From the NCBI RefSeq assembly GCF_013001025.1, contig NZ_CP053021.1, positions 620,001-684,000 on the forward strand: a stretch of DNA of 64,000 nt, read 5' to 3'. Below are positions 18,016-27,570 of this stretch, piece after piece. Position numbers and translations under genes: made by a program. The notes under the pieces were generated by a model. It made no database searches and was not told where the DNA came from. It saw nothing but the letters and a program-made list of their open reading frames with translations. This stretch comes from Sphingobium yanoikuyae (lineage in GTDB: Bacteria; Pseudomonadota; Alphaproteobacteria; Sphingomonadales; Sphingomonadaceae). The first letter of the stretch is position 1. Each line of letters opens with the position of its first letter.

Positions 18016-19482
18016 ATGAGCATCGAGATCAGCCCGCCGCATGTGGATGAATTGAAGCCACGCATTGCGGTGATAGGCGTTGGCGGTGCAGGCGGTAACG
18101 CCATCGCGAACATGATCGCGGCCAGCGTCGAGGGCGTCGACTTCATCGTCGCCAATACCGACGCGCAGGCGCTGAACGCCTCGCCGGCCGAACGGCGCAT
18201 CCAGCTTGGCCCGCAGATCACCGAGGGTCTGGGCGCCGGTTCGCGCCCCGAAATCGGTCGCGCGGCGGCCGAGGAAACGATCATCACCGTCGAACAGGCG
18301 CTGGAAGGCGCCCATATGTGCTTCATCACCGCCGGCATGGGCGGCGGCACCGGCACCGGTGCGGCCCCGGTCATCGCCAAGGCGGCGCGTGAAAAGGGCA
18401 TCCTGACCGTCGGCGTCGTGACCAAGCCCTTCACCTTCGAGGGCAATCGCCGCATGAAGTCGGCGGAAAGCGGCATCGACGAGCTGCAGAAGCATGTCGA
18501 CACGCTGATCGTCATCCCGAACCAGAATCTGTTCCTGATCGCCAACCCGAACACGACCTTCAAGGAAGCGTTCCAGATGGCGGACGAGGTGCTGCAGCAG
18601 GGCGTGCGCTCGATCACCGACCTGATGATCATGCCGGGCCTCATCAACCTCGACTTTGCCGACGTCCGTTCGGTGATGGGCGAAATGGGCAAGGCGATGA
18701 TGGGCACCGGCGAAGCGGAAGGCGACGGCCGTGCGCTTCAGGCGGCGGAAAAGGCGATCGCCAACCCGCTGCTCGACGGCGTGTCGATGCGCGGCGCCAA
18801 GGGCGTGATCGTGTCGATCGTCGGTGGCGACGACATGCGCCTCATGGAAGTCGACGAAGCCGCCAACCATATCCGCGAACTGGTCGATCCCGATGCGAAC
18901 ATCATCTGGGGCAGCGCCTTCAACGACAATCTGAACGGCAAGATCCGCGTATCGGTCGTCGCGACCGGCATCGACAATGAAGTCGGCAGCCAGGCCGCGC
19001 CGCTGACCCAGCCGTTCAGCTTTGCCAGCCGTCCGGCCGTCGCCGTGCCGCAGGCACCGCGTCCGGCACCGGTGGCCGCGCCCGCGCCGGCCGCGCCGGT
19101 CGCTGCTGCGCCGGCCCCGGTCGCCGCGCCCGAGCCCGAAGCGCTGGAACTGGACGTGCCCGAAGCCCCGGCGCCCGCGCCGATCGCGGCGCCTGCCGCC
19201 GAAAAGGCACCGCCGGCCTTCGCGCCTGCGCGTCCCGCCGCCGTCTTCTCCGACGAGGATCCCTCGCAGGATGAACTGCTGCTCGGCGCCGAAGCAGCCG
19301 AACCGACCGCACCGGAAGCCGCGCCCAAGCCCGCCCAGCCGGCGCCGCGCGTCGCGACCGGTGGCACGCTGTTCGAGCGTATGGCCGGCCTGACCCGTGG
19401 CAGCGAAAAGGCACCGGGCGCCGAAGAAGGCACGCAGGGTCTGGATATCCCGCGTTTCCTCAACCGCCAGAACAACCAGTAA
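18016..19482 (+). CDS. ftsZ: Cell division GTPase FtsZ
   Basis: FtsZ is the tubulin-like GTPase that forms the division ring. The protein is 488 residues with the tubulin signature GGGTGTG at 109-115, the T7 synergy loop (NLDFAD), a long alanine/proline-rich linker of about 120 residues, and a conserved C-terminal peptide ([10 protein letters not shown]) that contacts FtsA and other partners. ATG 18016 follows AGGGAG. An in-frame TTG at 17977 is rejected because the leader hairpin would fall inside the gene. A strong terminator follows. Confidence 0.97.
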   Translation: MSIEISPPHVDELKPRIAVIGVGGAGGNAIANMIAASVEGVDFIVANTDAQALNASPAERRIQLGPQITEGLGAGSRPEIGRAAAEETIITVEQALEGAHMCFITAGMGGGTGTGAAPVIAKAAREKGILTVGVVTKPFTFEGNRRMKSAESGIDELQKHVDTLIVIPNQNLFLIANPNTTFKEAFQMADEVLQQGVRSITDLMIMPGLINLDFADVRSVMGEMGKAMMGTGEAEGDGRALQAAEKAIANPLLDGVSMRGAKGVIVSIVGGDDMRLMEVDEAANHIRELVDPDANIIWGSAFNDNLNGKIRVSVVATGIDNEVGSQAAPLTQPFSFASRPAVAVPQAPRPAPVAAPAPAAPVAAAPAPVAAPEPEALELDVPEAPAPAPIAAPAAEKAPPAFAPARPAAVFSDEDPSQDELLLGAEAAEPTAPEAAPKPAQPAPRVATGGTLFERMAGLTRGSEKAPGAEEGTQGLDIPRFLNRQNNQ

Positions 19483-19519
19483 GGCCAGCGTGCGGGCATA
19501 GGCCCGCACCGGCCTGCCA

Positions 19520-19563
19520 AAGGCGCGCCGTCGGTCGCTTCGGGCGACCCGGCGCGCTTTTTT
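19520..19563 (+). terminator. Rho-independent terminator after ftsZ
   Basis: A long GC stem (GCGCGCCG and GGTCGC pairing with GGCGACC and CGGCGCGC around a TTCG loop) is followed directly by a run of six T at 19558-19563. A smaller hairpin (GTGCGGGC/GCCCGCAC) lies just upstream at about 19490-19509. It marks the end of the dcw transcript. Confidence 0.9.
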
Positions 19564-19609
19564 GTGCAGGTCATTTCCCATTGCTTCCGCGATCCGCTAA
19601 GGCAGCCAT

Positions 19610-21586
19610 GTGACACGATCTCATCTATGGATTCTCGGCAGCCTGCTTCTTGCCACGGCTGCGCAGGCGCAAACCGACCAGGCCGATCTGGTCCGGCCCT
19701 CGGGCGCCGCAGACCTCAACAATAATCTGGCGAAACTGGCCACCAATCCGCGTGATTTCAACGCGTTGGTGGGGGCGGGCGAAGCCGCGCTGGAGCTGGA
19801 CGATGCCCGCGCGGCCGCCGGTTTCTTTGCCCGCGCCGACGCGATCCAGCCCAATAATGGACGCACCAAGGCGGGCCTGGGGCGGGTCATGCTGAAGATG
19901 CAGAACCCGGCCGAAGCGCTGCGCCTGTTCGACCAGGCGACCCGTGCCGGCTATCCCGAAGCGACCATCCAGGGCGACCGTGGCCTTGCGCGCGACATGA
20001 CCGGCGACCAGGCCGGGGCGCAGCGCGATTATCATGCCGCCCTGCAGCGCACCCCGGACGATGCCGAACTGGTGCGCCGCTACGCTGCCTCGCTTGGTAT
20101 TTCGGGGCAGGTGGATGCCGCCGACAAGGTGTTGCAGCCGCTGCTCTACAAGAGCGACCGGGCCGCCTGGCGCTATAATGCCTTCATCCTGGCGATGAAC
20201 AACCGCCAGGCCGAGGCCAAGAAGGTGGTCGACCAGACCATGCCGGCCCAGCTGGCGAGCGCCATCACCCCCTATATGCAGAAAATGCCCTATCTGACGG
20301 CGGCGCAGAAGGCGGCTGCGGTCCATTTCGGTCATTTCCCGCAGGTGGTCGCGACCAGCATCACGCCGATCGTGCCGACCCCGCCGGCGCCGGGTGTCCA
20401 ACTGGCGTCGCGCGACGCCGCACCTGCCGCCGCCGCGTCGACCGCGCCGGCCCAGGGGGATCGCCGCACGACCCGCAACGGCAGTGGCCGGCAGCGCGGC
20501 ACGTCGCTGGCCCGCGCGCCGCTCGGCACGCCCCCCTCTAGCCAGTCCCGCGCCCGCCAGCCTGCCGCCAGCCAGCCCGCGTCGACCCAGAGCCGGACGC
20601 AGGTTGCCGCACAAGCCACGCAGCCTGCTGCCCCCACGCCGACGCCTGCGCCCGCAACGGTCCAGCCGCTGCCCGCCGACACGCGCGGACGCCAGCCGGT
20701 CGTCCAGCCGACGCCGAGCCAGAGCGCCCGTTCGGAGATGGTGCAGCCGGTGCCCGGTCAGGCGACCACCCAGACGCCAGCGCCCGCGCCAACCCCGGCA
20801 CCAACTCCCGCCCCGGTCCGCAGCGCATCGGCCGATGTGCAGGGGCCGCCTGCGCCGGGCCTCGACGCGCTGGACGGCGGCGCCCCGCGCTCCACCGCAC
20901 CGGCGCCGACCACCGGCCAGCCAAGCGCCGCTTCGCAGCTCAATTCGAGCGCCCTTGCCCAGGCGTCGAGCGTGACCCCGCCCGCGCCGCAGGGCACGCC
21001 GCCCGCGGAGACGGCATCGGCGCCGGTCGCCACCCAATTTACGCCGCCGGCCGACAGCGCTGCGCCGCAGCCGGCGCCGGAGGCGACGCGCAGTCTGGCC
21101 GACATCATTCACGCCATCGACGTGCCCGACAGCGAGCGCCGCTCGAACGTGGTCGCGGTCGACCTGGCCGAGGTCGAGAAGCTGCAGGCCGCCCGCCGGG
21201 CCGCCGCCCGCCAGGCGGAGGCCGACAAGGCGAAGAAGGCGGCCGCCGCCAAGGCCAAGGCGGAAGCCGACGCCAAGGCGAAGAAGGAAGCCGAGGAAAA
21301 GAAGCGGCTGGCCGCCAACCCCGCGCGCAACTGGGTGCAGATCGGCACCGGGCAGAAGAGCGCGCTGGCCTTCACCTTCAAGCGCTTGCAGGGCAAATAT
21401 GACGCGGTCGCGCCGCAGGATGGCTGGAGCGCAAGCTGGGGCCAGACGTCCCGCCTGTTGATCGGTCCCTTTGCCAGCTTCACCCGCGCCAGGACGGTCG
21501 AGGCGGACCTCAAAAAGGCCGGCGCCGACGCCTTTGCCTGGCAGAGCGATGCGGGCGAGGTGGTCGAAAAGCTGGGCAGCAAATAA
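19610..21586 (+). CDS. Secreted TPR and SPOR-domain protein
   Basis: The 658-residue protein starts with a signal peptide (about 1-20, ending TAAQAQ). TPR-like helical repeats run from about 30 to 220. A 250-residue linker of Ala, Pro, Gln and Thr follows, then a highly charged Lys/Ala/Glu helix (about 515-570) and a C-terminal SPOR domain (NWVQIGTGQKSALAF to the end). SPOR domains bind denuded septal peptidoglycan, so a periplasmic role in division or wall remodelling fits its place after ftsZ. The start is GTG 19610. The exact partner is unknown. Confidence 0.88.
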   Translation: MTRSHLWILGSLLLATAAQAQTDQADLVRPSGAADLNNNLAKLATNPRDFNALVGAGEAALELDDARAAAGFFARADAIQPNNGRTKAGLGRVMLKMQNPAEALRLFDQATRAGYPEATIQGDRGLARDMTGDQAGAQRDYHAALQRTPDDAELVRRYAASLGISGQVDAADKVLQPLLYKSDRAAWRYNAFILAMNNRQAEAKKVVDQTMPAQLASAITPYMQKMPYLTAAQKAAAVHFGHFPQVVATSITPIVPTPPAPGVQLASRDAAPAAAASTAPAQGDRRTTRNGSGRQRGTSLARAPLGTPPSSQSRARQPAASQPASTQSRTQVAAQATQPAAPTPTPAPATVQPLPADTRGRQPVVQPTPSQSARSEMVQPVPGQATTQTPAPAPTPAPTPAPVRSASADVQGPPAPGLDALDGGAPRSTAPAPTTGQPSAASQLNSSALAQASSVTPPAPQGTPPAETASAPVATQFTPPADSAAPQPAPEATRSLADIIHAIDVPDSERRSNVVAVDLAEVEKLQAARRAAARQAEADKAKKAAAAKAKAEADAKAKKEAEEKKRLAANPARNWVQIGTGQKSALAFTFKRLQGKYDAVAPQDGWSASWGQTSRLLIGPFASFTRARTVEADLKKAGADAFAWQSDAGEVVEKLGSK

Positions 21587-21595
21587 GAGGTTCGC

Positions 21596-22747
21596 ATGAC
21601 GATGCTCGCATCCTACGCCTCTCAGCCCGACCAGAGCCGGGGGCGGCTCCATGCCGAACCGGGCGGCGAGATGCGCGGCCCGCGCGACGTGTTTCAGCGC
21701 GACCGCGACCGCATCATCCATTCGATCTCCTTCCGCCGGCTGCGGCACAAGACGCAGGTGTTCGTGTCGCCCGACGGCGATCATTATCGCGTGCGCATGA
21801 CCCACAGTCTGGAGGTGGCGCAGATCGGCCGCGCCATCGCCCGCACGCTTGCCCTCAACGAGGATCTGACCGAGGCGCTGTGCCTGGCCCATGATATCGG
21901 CCATCCGCCCTTCGGCCATGCCGGCGAGGATGCGCTGGAGGCGGCGCTGGAGGATCATGGCGGCTTCGATCATAATGCGCATACGCTGCGCACGCTGATG
22001 CTGCTGGATTCGCCCTATCCGCGCTTTCGCGGCCTGAACCTCAGCTGGGAAATGCTGGAGGGGCTGGCCAAGCATAATGGACCGGTGACCAGGCCCGGCT
22101 GGGCGATGCGCGAACTGGACGCGCTGTTTCCGCTCGACCTTGTCAGCCATGCCTCGCTGGAGGCGCAGCTGGCAGCGCTGTCGGACGATATCGCCTATGA
22201 CAATCACGACATTGACGATGGCCTGCGCGCCGGGCTGCTGAGCCTGGAGCAGCTTTTGACCGTGCCGCTGGTGCGCCATTGCTGGGATCGGGTGACGGCC
22301 CGCTATCCCGATGTGCCGCAGGATCGGCTGCTGCGCGAACTGGTGCGCGAACAGATTGGCGTGATGGCCAATGACCTGCTCACCACCACCCGCGCCAATA
22401 TCGCGGCCGCCGGGGTTGAGACGGTCGCCGATGTCCGCGCGCTGGGCCGCACGCTGGTCGCTTTCTCGCCCGAACTGGCGGCGCAGGAACGCGAGCTGAA
22501 GCGCTTCATGTATGCGACCCTCTATCATCATCCCGACCAGCTCGCCGCCGCCGACCGGGCACGGGTGATCGTGATCGACCTGTTCCGCGCCTATCTGGCC
22601 GACCCCGCGCTGATGCCGCCCGAATGGCGCGACGAATGCGCGCTGGAGGAACCGACCCGCAGCCGCCACATCGCCGACTTCATCGCCGGCATGACCGACC
22701 GCTATGCCGAAAAATGCCATGCCGAAATTTGCGGGGCACTGGTCTAG
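21596..22747 (+). CDS. dgt: Deoxyguanosinetriphosphate triphosphohydrolase-like protein
   Basis: This HD-domain dNTPase hydrolyses dNTPs to nucleosides and triphosphate. The metal-binding residues are visible: H70 (RVRMTHSLEV), H99-D100 in LAHDIGHPPFGH, and a later conserved Asp (SDDIAYDNHDIDDG). At 383 residues it belongs to the shorter type-2 subgroup rather than the 505-residue enterobacterial form, so substrate preference is uncertain. It begins 9 bases after the SPOR gene, likely the same transcript. Confidence 0.92.
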   Translation: MTMLASYASQPDQSRGRLHAEPGGEMRGPRDVFQRDRDRIIHSISFRRLRHKTQVFVSPDGDHYRVRMTHSLEVAQIGRAIARTLALNEDLTEALCLAHDIGHPPFGHAGEDALEAALEDHGGFDHNAHTLRTLMLLDSPYPRFRGLNLSWEMLEGLAKHNGPVTRPGWAMRELDALFPLDLVSHASLEAQLAALSDDIAYDNHDIDDGLRAGLLSLEQLLTVPLVRHCWDRVTARYPDVPQDRLLRELVREQIGVMANDLLTTTRANIAAAGVETVADVRALGRTLVAFSPELAAQERELKRFMYATLYHHPDQLAAADRARVIVIDLFRAYLADPALMPPEWRDECALEEPTRSRHIADFIAGMTDRYAEKCHAEICGALV

Positions 22748-23169
22748 GCGCGAGCCGCCGGTCGGGGTTCAATACAAAATACCGGATTGGAAAAAGGGGG
22801 GGCGATGGTGGCATCGGGCTGTGACGCTTAACGACCAATTCCAGACTGTTCCCCCTCCCGTAAACGGGAGGGGGTTAGGGGGTAGGAAGGACGTCGCCAA
22901 AGCCCACCCCGCTGCGACTAACGCGCTGCGCGCGCAAGTCTCGCTACCCCTGTTGTCGGCCGGCGCGGTGCAGGGGGCGTCGAAGGGCGAGAGACGGTCA
23001 TGGATGCCATGATTGTCGGCCGCGTGAAGGCGGGCAGGGCAGCGCCAGTGTGCGCGGCCATCATCATCGCGATCAGCATGGATCCTCCATCGGAGCGTCA
23101 GCAGCCGTCGGGCGACTATGATCCTGCGCCGGGGCGACCGCAATCTGGAAATGCGATCTGGCCTGCCGC
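22748..23169. other. 422-base non-coding stretch with a C/G-run repeat
   Basis: I see no convincing gene here. A perfect 10-bp inverted repeat (CCCCCTCCCG at 22851-22860, CGGGAGGGGG at 22865-22874) with a TAAA loop is followed by GTTAGGGGGTAGG, a layout typical of dispersed intergenic repeats in these genomes. A 53-codon minus-strand frame (22918-23079) has GGAGG before its ATG, but its product resembles nothing I know and it runs into the repeat zone, so I do not call it. Confidence 0.6.
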
Positions 23170-23400
23170 CTACGCGGCGCGGAAGCACTGCAGGATCTTG
23201 CTGCGATGGGTCTTTTCCATCACGAAGATGGTGTCGGCCCAGCGCAGCATCTCATCGTCCAGCGGCGTTTCCGCGTCATGGTTGGTGCCCGCCGACAGGG
23301 TTTCGATGCCGGGATGGTCAGCGAAAATCTGTTCGGCGGTCGGGCTGCGCAGCTTGTTCTGGCTGCAGACGAAGAGATAATGCCGGTCCCGCGCCTTCAC
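23170..23400 (-). pseudogene. Truncated low-molecular-weight protein tyrosine phosphatase-like gene
   Basis: The 76 residues start HYLFVCSQNKLRSPTAEQIF and continue with SAGTNHDAE and WADTIFVMEKTHRSK. They match the N-terminal two thirds of a family of about 105-residue LMW-phosphatase-like proteins. The usual end (GKRIVxLDIPDDY...) is missing: a TAG follows CFRAA and I find no convincing continuation in the other frames. Its GTG start overlaps the stop of the GH92 gene (GTGA), suggesting coupling. It may be decayed or just divergent at the C-terminus. Confidence 0.6.
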
Positions 23401-25724
23401 TTACCATAGCCGGTCATGGAGAAGGGGCGGGCCTTTACGCCGGTCGCCCATGTCTTGTTGGGGCTGGCCTGCATGGTGAAGCGCAGTTCGCCGCCAGCGC
23501 GGATTTCCGCGTCGGTGATATAGCCGCGATCGAGCGGCTTGCCGTTCAGCGTCACCTGGCCGACATAGCGGTTGGCGTCGGTCAGGCCGTCGGCAATCAC
23601 GGTGAAGCGGTGGCCGCTGGGCAAGGTCATCTCGGCGCGGTCGACGAAGGGGCGGCCGATCACATATTGGTTGCTGCCCGGCGCCACGGGATAGAAGCCC
23701 AGGGCGGTGAAGACCAGCCAGGCGGACATCTGGCCCAGATCGTCATTGCCGGCCAGGCCTTCGGGCGTGGGCTTATACTGGCTGTCGACGATCTGCTTCA
23801 GGCGCTCCTGCGTGCGCCAGGGCTGGCCCGCATAGCTGTAGAGATAGGCGACATGGTGGCTGGGTTCGTTGCCATGGATATATTGGCCGATCAGGCCGGA
23901 TATGTCTTCGGCATGGCTATAGTCGATCTTGCTATTGTCATAGTCGAACATGGCGTCGAGCTTGGCGACGGTCTTCGCGTCGCCGCCCAGCAGGCGGAAC
24001 AGCCCGCCCTGATCGTGCGGCATGAACCAGCTATATTGCCAGGCATTGCCCTCCGTATAGTCGCTGCCATAGTTGATCGCGGTCGGATCGAAGGGGGTGC
24101 GGAAGCTGCCATCCGCCTGGCGCGCGCGCAGGAAACCGGTCTTGGCGTCGAAGCTGTTGCGCCAGTATTGGGCGCGCTTCTCGAAGCGCTCTGCCGTGGC
24201 GGTGTCGCCCAGCTGGCGGGCGAGGCGGGCGATGGTCCAGTCGTCATAGGCATATTCGACCGTCTTGGACGCGGCTTCGGGTTCGCGGTCGATGGGGACA
24301 TAGCCAAGCTTCATATAGTCGCCGAGGCCGCCATAGGGCGCATAGTCGGCGCTGGCGACCATGGCTTTCAGCGCGCCGGCGCAATCGATGCCCCTGATCC
24401 CTTTCAGGCAGGCGTCGGCGATGACCGGGACGGCATGATAGCCGATCATCGTCCAGGTCTCCTTGCCGCCAAACTGCCAGACGGGCAGGATGCCGAACGG
24501 GCTGGTCTTCTGCCCCGCGACCAGCGAGTTCACGAAATCGGCATTTTTCGCTTCGGGCTGGATCAGCGTCAGCAGCGGATGTTCGGCGCGGAACGTATCC
24601 CACAGCGAGAAGGTGGAATGCATGGTGAAGCCGGTTCCGGCATGGACCTGATCGTCCGGCCCGCGCCAGCGGCCGTCGGTATCGCTCCAGACGCTGGGCG
24701 CCATCAGGCTGTGATATAGGGCGGTGTAGACATTGGTGCGCATCGGCTTGGGCGCATCGATCTTCACGGCCCCAAGCGCATCGTTCCAGGCGGTGCGGGT
24801 CTTCGCCCGGATCGCGTCGAAATCGCCCGGCTCGCTGGCGAGGTTGGCGATCGCGCCATCCTCGTCCACGCCCGACAGCGCGACCTTCGCCTCCAGCGGT
24901 TTCGTCAGCGTGCCAAAGTCGAGCTGGGCCACCAGCGCGCGGCCGGAGAGGGAATCCAGCGTCTCGGGGCCGCGACCGGGGCCCTTGAAGCCTTTGTACA
25001 AGATGTCCTTTTCGGTGCTGACGAAGCGGTGGCTGGTCAGCGGCGCGGAAAAGCGGATGGCGAAGAAGATGCGCCGGGGCGTCGCCCAACCGCGCACCTC
25101 GCGCGATCCGGTAATCGTGCCGTCGGGGCGGATGCGGATGGAGGACCAGAGGATCTTGCCGGGATAATCATAGATGATCGAGCGCAGGTCGAGTAGCAGA
25201 TGCGCGGCCTTGCCGGTGGGGAAGGCATAGCGGTGGACACCGACACGGGTGCCGGCGGTCATTTCCGCACGCACGCCCGGATCGGTCAGGGTGACGGCAT
25301 AATAGCCGGCCGAGGCGACCTCATCGGCCTTGTGCGAGCGGAAGCCGGGGGTCTTGTCGTCGCCGGCCTCCAGCGGGACGCTGTCGCCGCTGACCGGCAT
25401 CACCAGGAAATCGCCCAGATCGCTATGGCCTGCGCCCGAGAAATGGGTGTGGGAAAAGCCGAGGATCACCGGGTCTTCGTGGCGATAGCCGGCGGCCCAA
25501 TTATAGGTCTGGCGGGCCGGGCCGACATGGGTGTCGGGCGAGAGCTGGACCATGCCGAAGGGGGCGACGGCGCCGGGGAAGGTGTGGCCTTCACCCGAGG
25601 TGCCGATGAAGGGGTCGACCGCATCGACCGGCGCGGAAGGCGCTTCGCTGGTCTGGGCGGAAAGGGCGGTGCCGGTGAGCAGGGCGGCCAGCAGGACGGG
25701 GCGAGCGATGCGGGTCAGGATCAT
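23397..25724 (-). CDS. Secreted GH92-family alpha-mannosidase
   Basis: This 775-residue glycoside hydrolase probably removes alpha-1,2-linked (or related) mannose from glycans in a calcium-dependent way. It has a signal peptide (about 1-23, ending ALSAQ). The GH92 N-terminal block reads DPFIGTSGEGHTFPGAVAPFG. The catalytic (alpha/alpha)6 domain carries GNDDLGQMSAWLVFTALGFYPVAPG near the C-terminus. Predicted location is periplasm or outside. No TonB-dependent receptor or sugar importer lies next to it. Linkage specificity cannot be read from the sequence. Confidence 0.9.
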   Translation of the reverse strand: MILTRIARPVLLAALLTGTALSAQTSEAPSAPVDAVDPFIGTSGEGHTFPGAVAPFGMVQLSPDTHVGPARQTYNWAAGYRHEDPVILGFSHTHFSGAGHSDLGDFLVMPVSGDSVPLEAGDDKTPGFRSHKADEVASAGYYAVTLTDPGVRAEMTAGTRVGVHRYAFPTGKAAHLLLDLRSIIYDYPGKILWSSIRIRPDGTITGSREVRGWATPRRIFFAIRFSAPLTSHRFVSTEKDILYKGFKGPGRGPETLDSLSGRALVAQLDFGTLTKPLEAKVALSGVDEDGAIANLASEPGDFDAIRAKTRTAWNDALGAVKIDAPKPMRTNVYTALYHSLMAPSVWSDTDGRWRGPDDQVHAGTGFTMHSTFSLWDTFRAEHPLLTLIQPEAKNADFVNSLVAGQKTSPFGILPVWQFGGKETWTMIGYHAVPVIADACLKGIRGIDCAGALKAMVASADYAPYGGLGDYMKLGYVPIDREPEAASKTVEYAYDDWTIARLARQLGDTATAERFEKRAQYWRNSFDAKTGFLRARQADGSFRTPFDPTAINYGSDYTEGNAWQYSWFMPHDQGGLFRLLGGDAKTVAKLDAMFDYDNSKIDYSHAEDISGLIGQYIHGNEPSHHVAYLYSYAGQPWRTQERLKQIVDSQYKPTPEGLAGNDDLGQMSAWLVFTALGFYPVAPGSNQYVIGRPFVDRAEMTLPSGHRFTVIADGLTDANRYVGQVTLNGKPLDRGYITDAEIRAGGELRFTMQASPNKTWATGVKARPFSMTGYGK

Positions 25725-25839
25725 GGCGCTGGGTTAAATCATGGCCGGGCGGCCGGGCCAAGCCGATAGCGGCAATTTTCTGTCCCCAAGAAAGGCTGGG
25801 CTGGCGTCGGCGGGTTTGGCTGGCTAGCTATCGCAGGTA

Positions 25840-26541
25840 ATGAAAAGAGCGTTGATCGTCCGACATGTGCCGCGCGAGGGTGCGGCAGGCTATCTCCAGC
25901 CGATCGAGGCGGCCGGCTATCAGATCGAGCGGATCGATGTGGCCAGCCCCGATTTCGCCGATATCGACCTGACCGAACCGGATCTGCTCATCATGATGGG
26001 CGGGCCGATGGGCGTCTATGAGCAAGATGTGCATCCCTGGATCCCGGTGCAGATCGGCAAGCTTTCCGCGCGGCTGGCGGCGGACCGGCCGACGCTGGGC
26101 GTGTGCCTGGGCAGCCAGATGATCGCGGCGGCGCTGGGCGCGCGGGTTTATCCGGGCGGGCATATGGAACTGGGCTTTGCGCCGGTCAGCGTCAATGCGG
26201 CGGGGGCGGGATCACCGCTGCGCCATATCGACGGCGTGCCAGTGCTGCACTGGCATAGCGACACGTTCGACCTGCCCGACCATGTCGAGCTGCTGGGATC
26301 GACCGATCGCTATGCGCATCAGGCGTTCCGACGCGGGGCCAATCTGTTGGCGCTGCAATTCCACGCCGAAATGGGCGAGGATCCGCGCTTCGAGGACTGG
26401 CTGACCCATTTCTGGGCCGATCTGGACGTGGCCGGAAAATGCGGCATCGCGCTGCGGAAGGATCATGACGATCATGGGCCGGGCGCGGTGGCGGCGGGCC
26501 GGGCGATGATCGGCGAATGGCTGGTGGGAATCGAGGCGTAA
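25840..26541 (+). CDS. Class I glutamine amidotransferase-like protein
   Basis: The 233-residue protein has a stand-alone class I GATase fold with a full triad: Cys89 in GVCLGSQ, His175 and Glu177 in LQFHAEMGE, plus the oxyanion segment MMGGPMGVY. It probably releases ammonia from glutamine, or belongs to the related hydrolase group that uses gamma-glutamyl compounds. No synthetase partner lies beside it. It is divergent from the mannosidase gene and convergent with the gluconolactonase gene. Confidence 0.85.
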   Translation: MKRALIVRHVPREGAAGYLQPIEAAGYQIERIDVASPDFADIDLTEPDLLIMMGGPMGVYEQDVHPWIPVQIGKLSARLAADRPTLGVCLGSQMIAAALGARVYPGGHMELGFAPVSVNAAGAGSPLRHIDGVPVLHWHSDTFDLPDHVELLGSTDRYAHQAFRRGANLLALQFHAEMGEDPRFEDWLTHFWADLDVAGKCGIALRKDHDDHGPGAVAAGRAMIGEWLVGIEA

Positions 26542-26559
26542 GGAACCCACCTCCTTTCG

Positions 26560-27570
26560 CTAGCCACTGCGGGCTATCAGCGGCACTGCGGCCAGCCGGT
26601 CGGCCGACGTCAGGAAAAATGTCTTGCCGCCCTCGCCGATGCAGCAATTGGCGATTGCCTTGCCGGTGCGGATCTTGCCGAGTAGCCTGCCGTCGGGCGC
26701 GCAGACATGGACGCCGCCGGGGCCGGTGGCAAAGACCGTGCCGTCGGCCGCGGTCTTGATCCCGTCGGGCAGGCCCGGCTCGCCGGCCGCCAGTTCCCTG
26801 GCCATGTCGCGGAACAGGCGCTGCCCCGTGGGCAGGCCGTCCGCGCCCAGGCTGTAGGCCAGCACCTGCGGTCGTTTCTCGTCCGACAGCGCCAGATAGA
26901 GGGTGCGGCCGTCGGGCGAGAGGGTCACGCCATTGGGCCGGCGATGGCTGCCGTCGATCAGCGTCACCATGCCGTCGGGCGTCAGCCGGTAGAGGCCGTT
27001 GAAGCCGATCTCGCGCAGCGATGACGTGTCGCCATCGGTCAGGCCATAGGGCGGGTCGCTGAAATAGATGCTGCCATCGCCCGCGATCGTCAGGTCATTG
27101 GGGCTGTTGAAGCGCTTGCCCTGATAGCGGTCGGCGAGGATGGTCCGCGCCTTTGTCTTGAGGTCTACACGCACGATCGCGCGCGTGCCGCTGTCGGCGC
27201 CGACCAGATGGCCGTCCCTGTCGATCGCGATGCCGTTGAGGCCGGCTTCGCGTATCTCCTTGGGGATCGCGGTCTGCAGGCCCGAGGGCGAGAGGAAGGA
27301 CGACACGCCATCCTTGCGGGTCCAGCGATAGACGATGTTGGACGGCGGATCGCCGAACAGCAACGCGTCGATCGGCGCGGCCCAGGTCGGCCCCTCTGCC
27401 CAGCGATAGCCCTGCGCCAATATCTCCACCTGCGCGCCGGGCGCGATGATGCGGTCCAGCGCCGGGTCGATCCGGTCGATCCGCGCGGCCGGCAGGTCGG
27501 CAGCATGTGCGAAGGCGTGGGTGAGCGGCAGGGCGGCCATCCCGGCCAGCAGGGTGCGACGATCGATCAT
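26560..27570 (-). CDS. gnl: Secreted SMP-30/gluconolactonase-family lactonase
   Basis: This is a six-bladed beta-propeller lactonase of 336 residues. An N-terminal export signal (MIDRRTLLAGMAALPLTHAFAHA, with an RR pair) points to the periplasm. Metal-site landmarks of SMP-30 proteins are visible: WAEGPTW (Glu), NSPNDLT (Asn) and RPNGVTLSPDGRTLY (Asp). It overlaps the gfo-like gene (ATGA) and would hydrolyse the glucono-1,5-lactone that gene's product forms. Zymomonas mobilis also pairs these two activities. The lactone substrate is inferred from context. Confidence 0.85.
   Translation of the reverse strand: MIDRRTLLAGMAALPLTHAFAHAADLPAARIDRIDPALDRIIAPGAQVEILAQGYRWAEGPTWAAPIDALLFGDPPSNIVYRWTRKDGVSSFLSPSGLQTAIPKEIREAGLNGIAIDRDGHLVGADSGTRAIVRVDLKTKARTILADRYQGKRFNSPNDLTIAGDGSIYFSDPPYGLTDGDTSSLREIGFNGLYRLTPDGMVTLIDGSHRRPNGVTLSPDGRTLYLALSDEKRPQVLAYSLGADGLPTGQRLFRDMARELAAGEPGLPDGIKTAADGTVFATGPGGVHVCAPDGRLLGKIRTGKAIANCCIGEGGKTFFLTSADRLAAVPLIARSG

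Noticed and set aside
19625..22720. 1031-codon open frame antisense to the SPOR and dgt genes
   Set aside because: Low-complexity Arg/Gly/Ala/His product, no recognisable domain, and fully opposite two well-supported genes. Long antisense frames are expected at this GC content.
22918..23079. 53-codon minus-strand frame with GGAGG before ATG (MLIAMMMAAHTGAALPAF...)
   Set aside because: The SD is good and the N-terminus is hydrophobic, but the rest is basic low-complexity sequence running into the repeat. There is not enough support to call it.
22769..23188. 139-codon minus-strand frame after the truncated phosphatase gene
   Set aside because: It translates a G/C-run repeat (ending NPLPFTGGG) and shows no protein-like features. 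I also tested it as the lost phosphatase C-terminus and saw no match.
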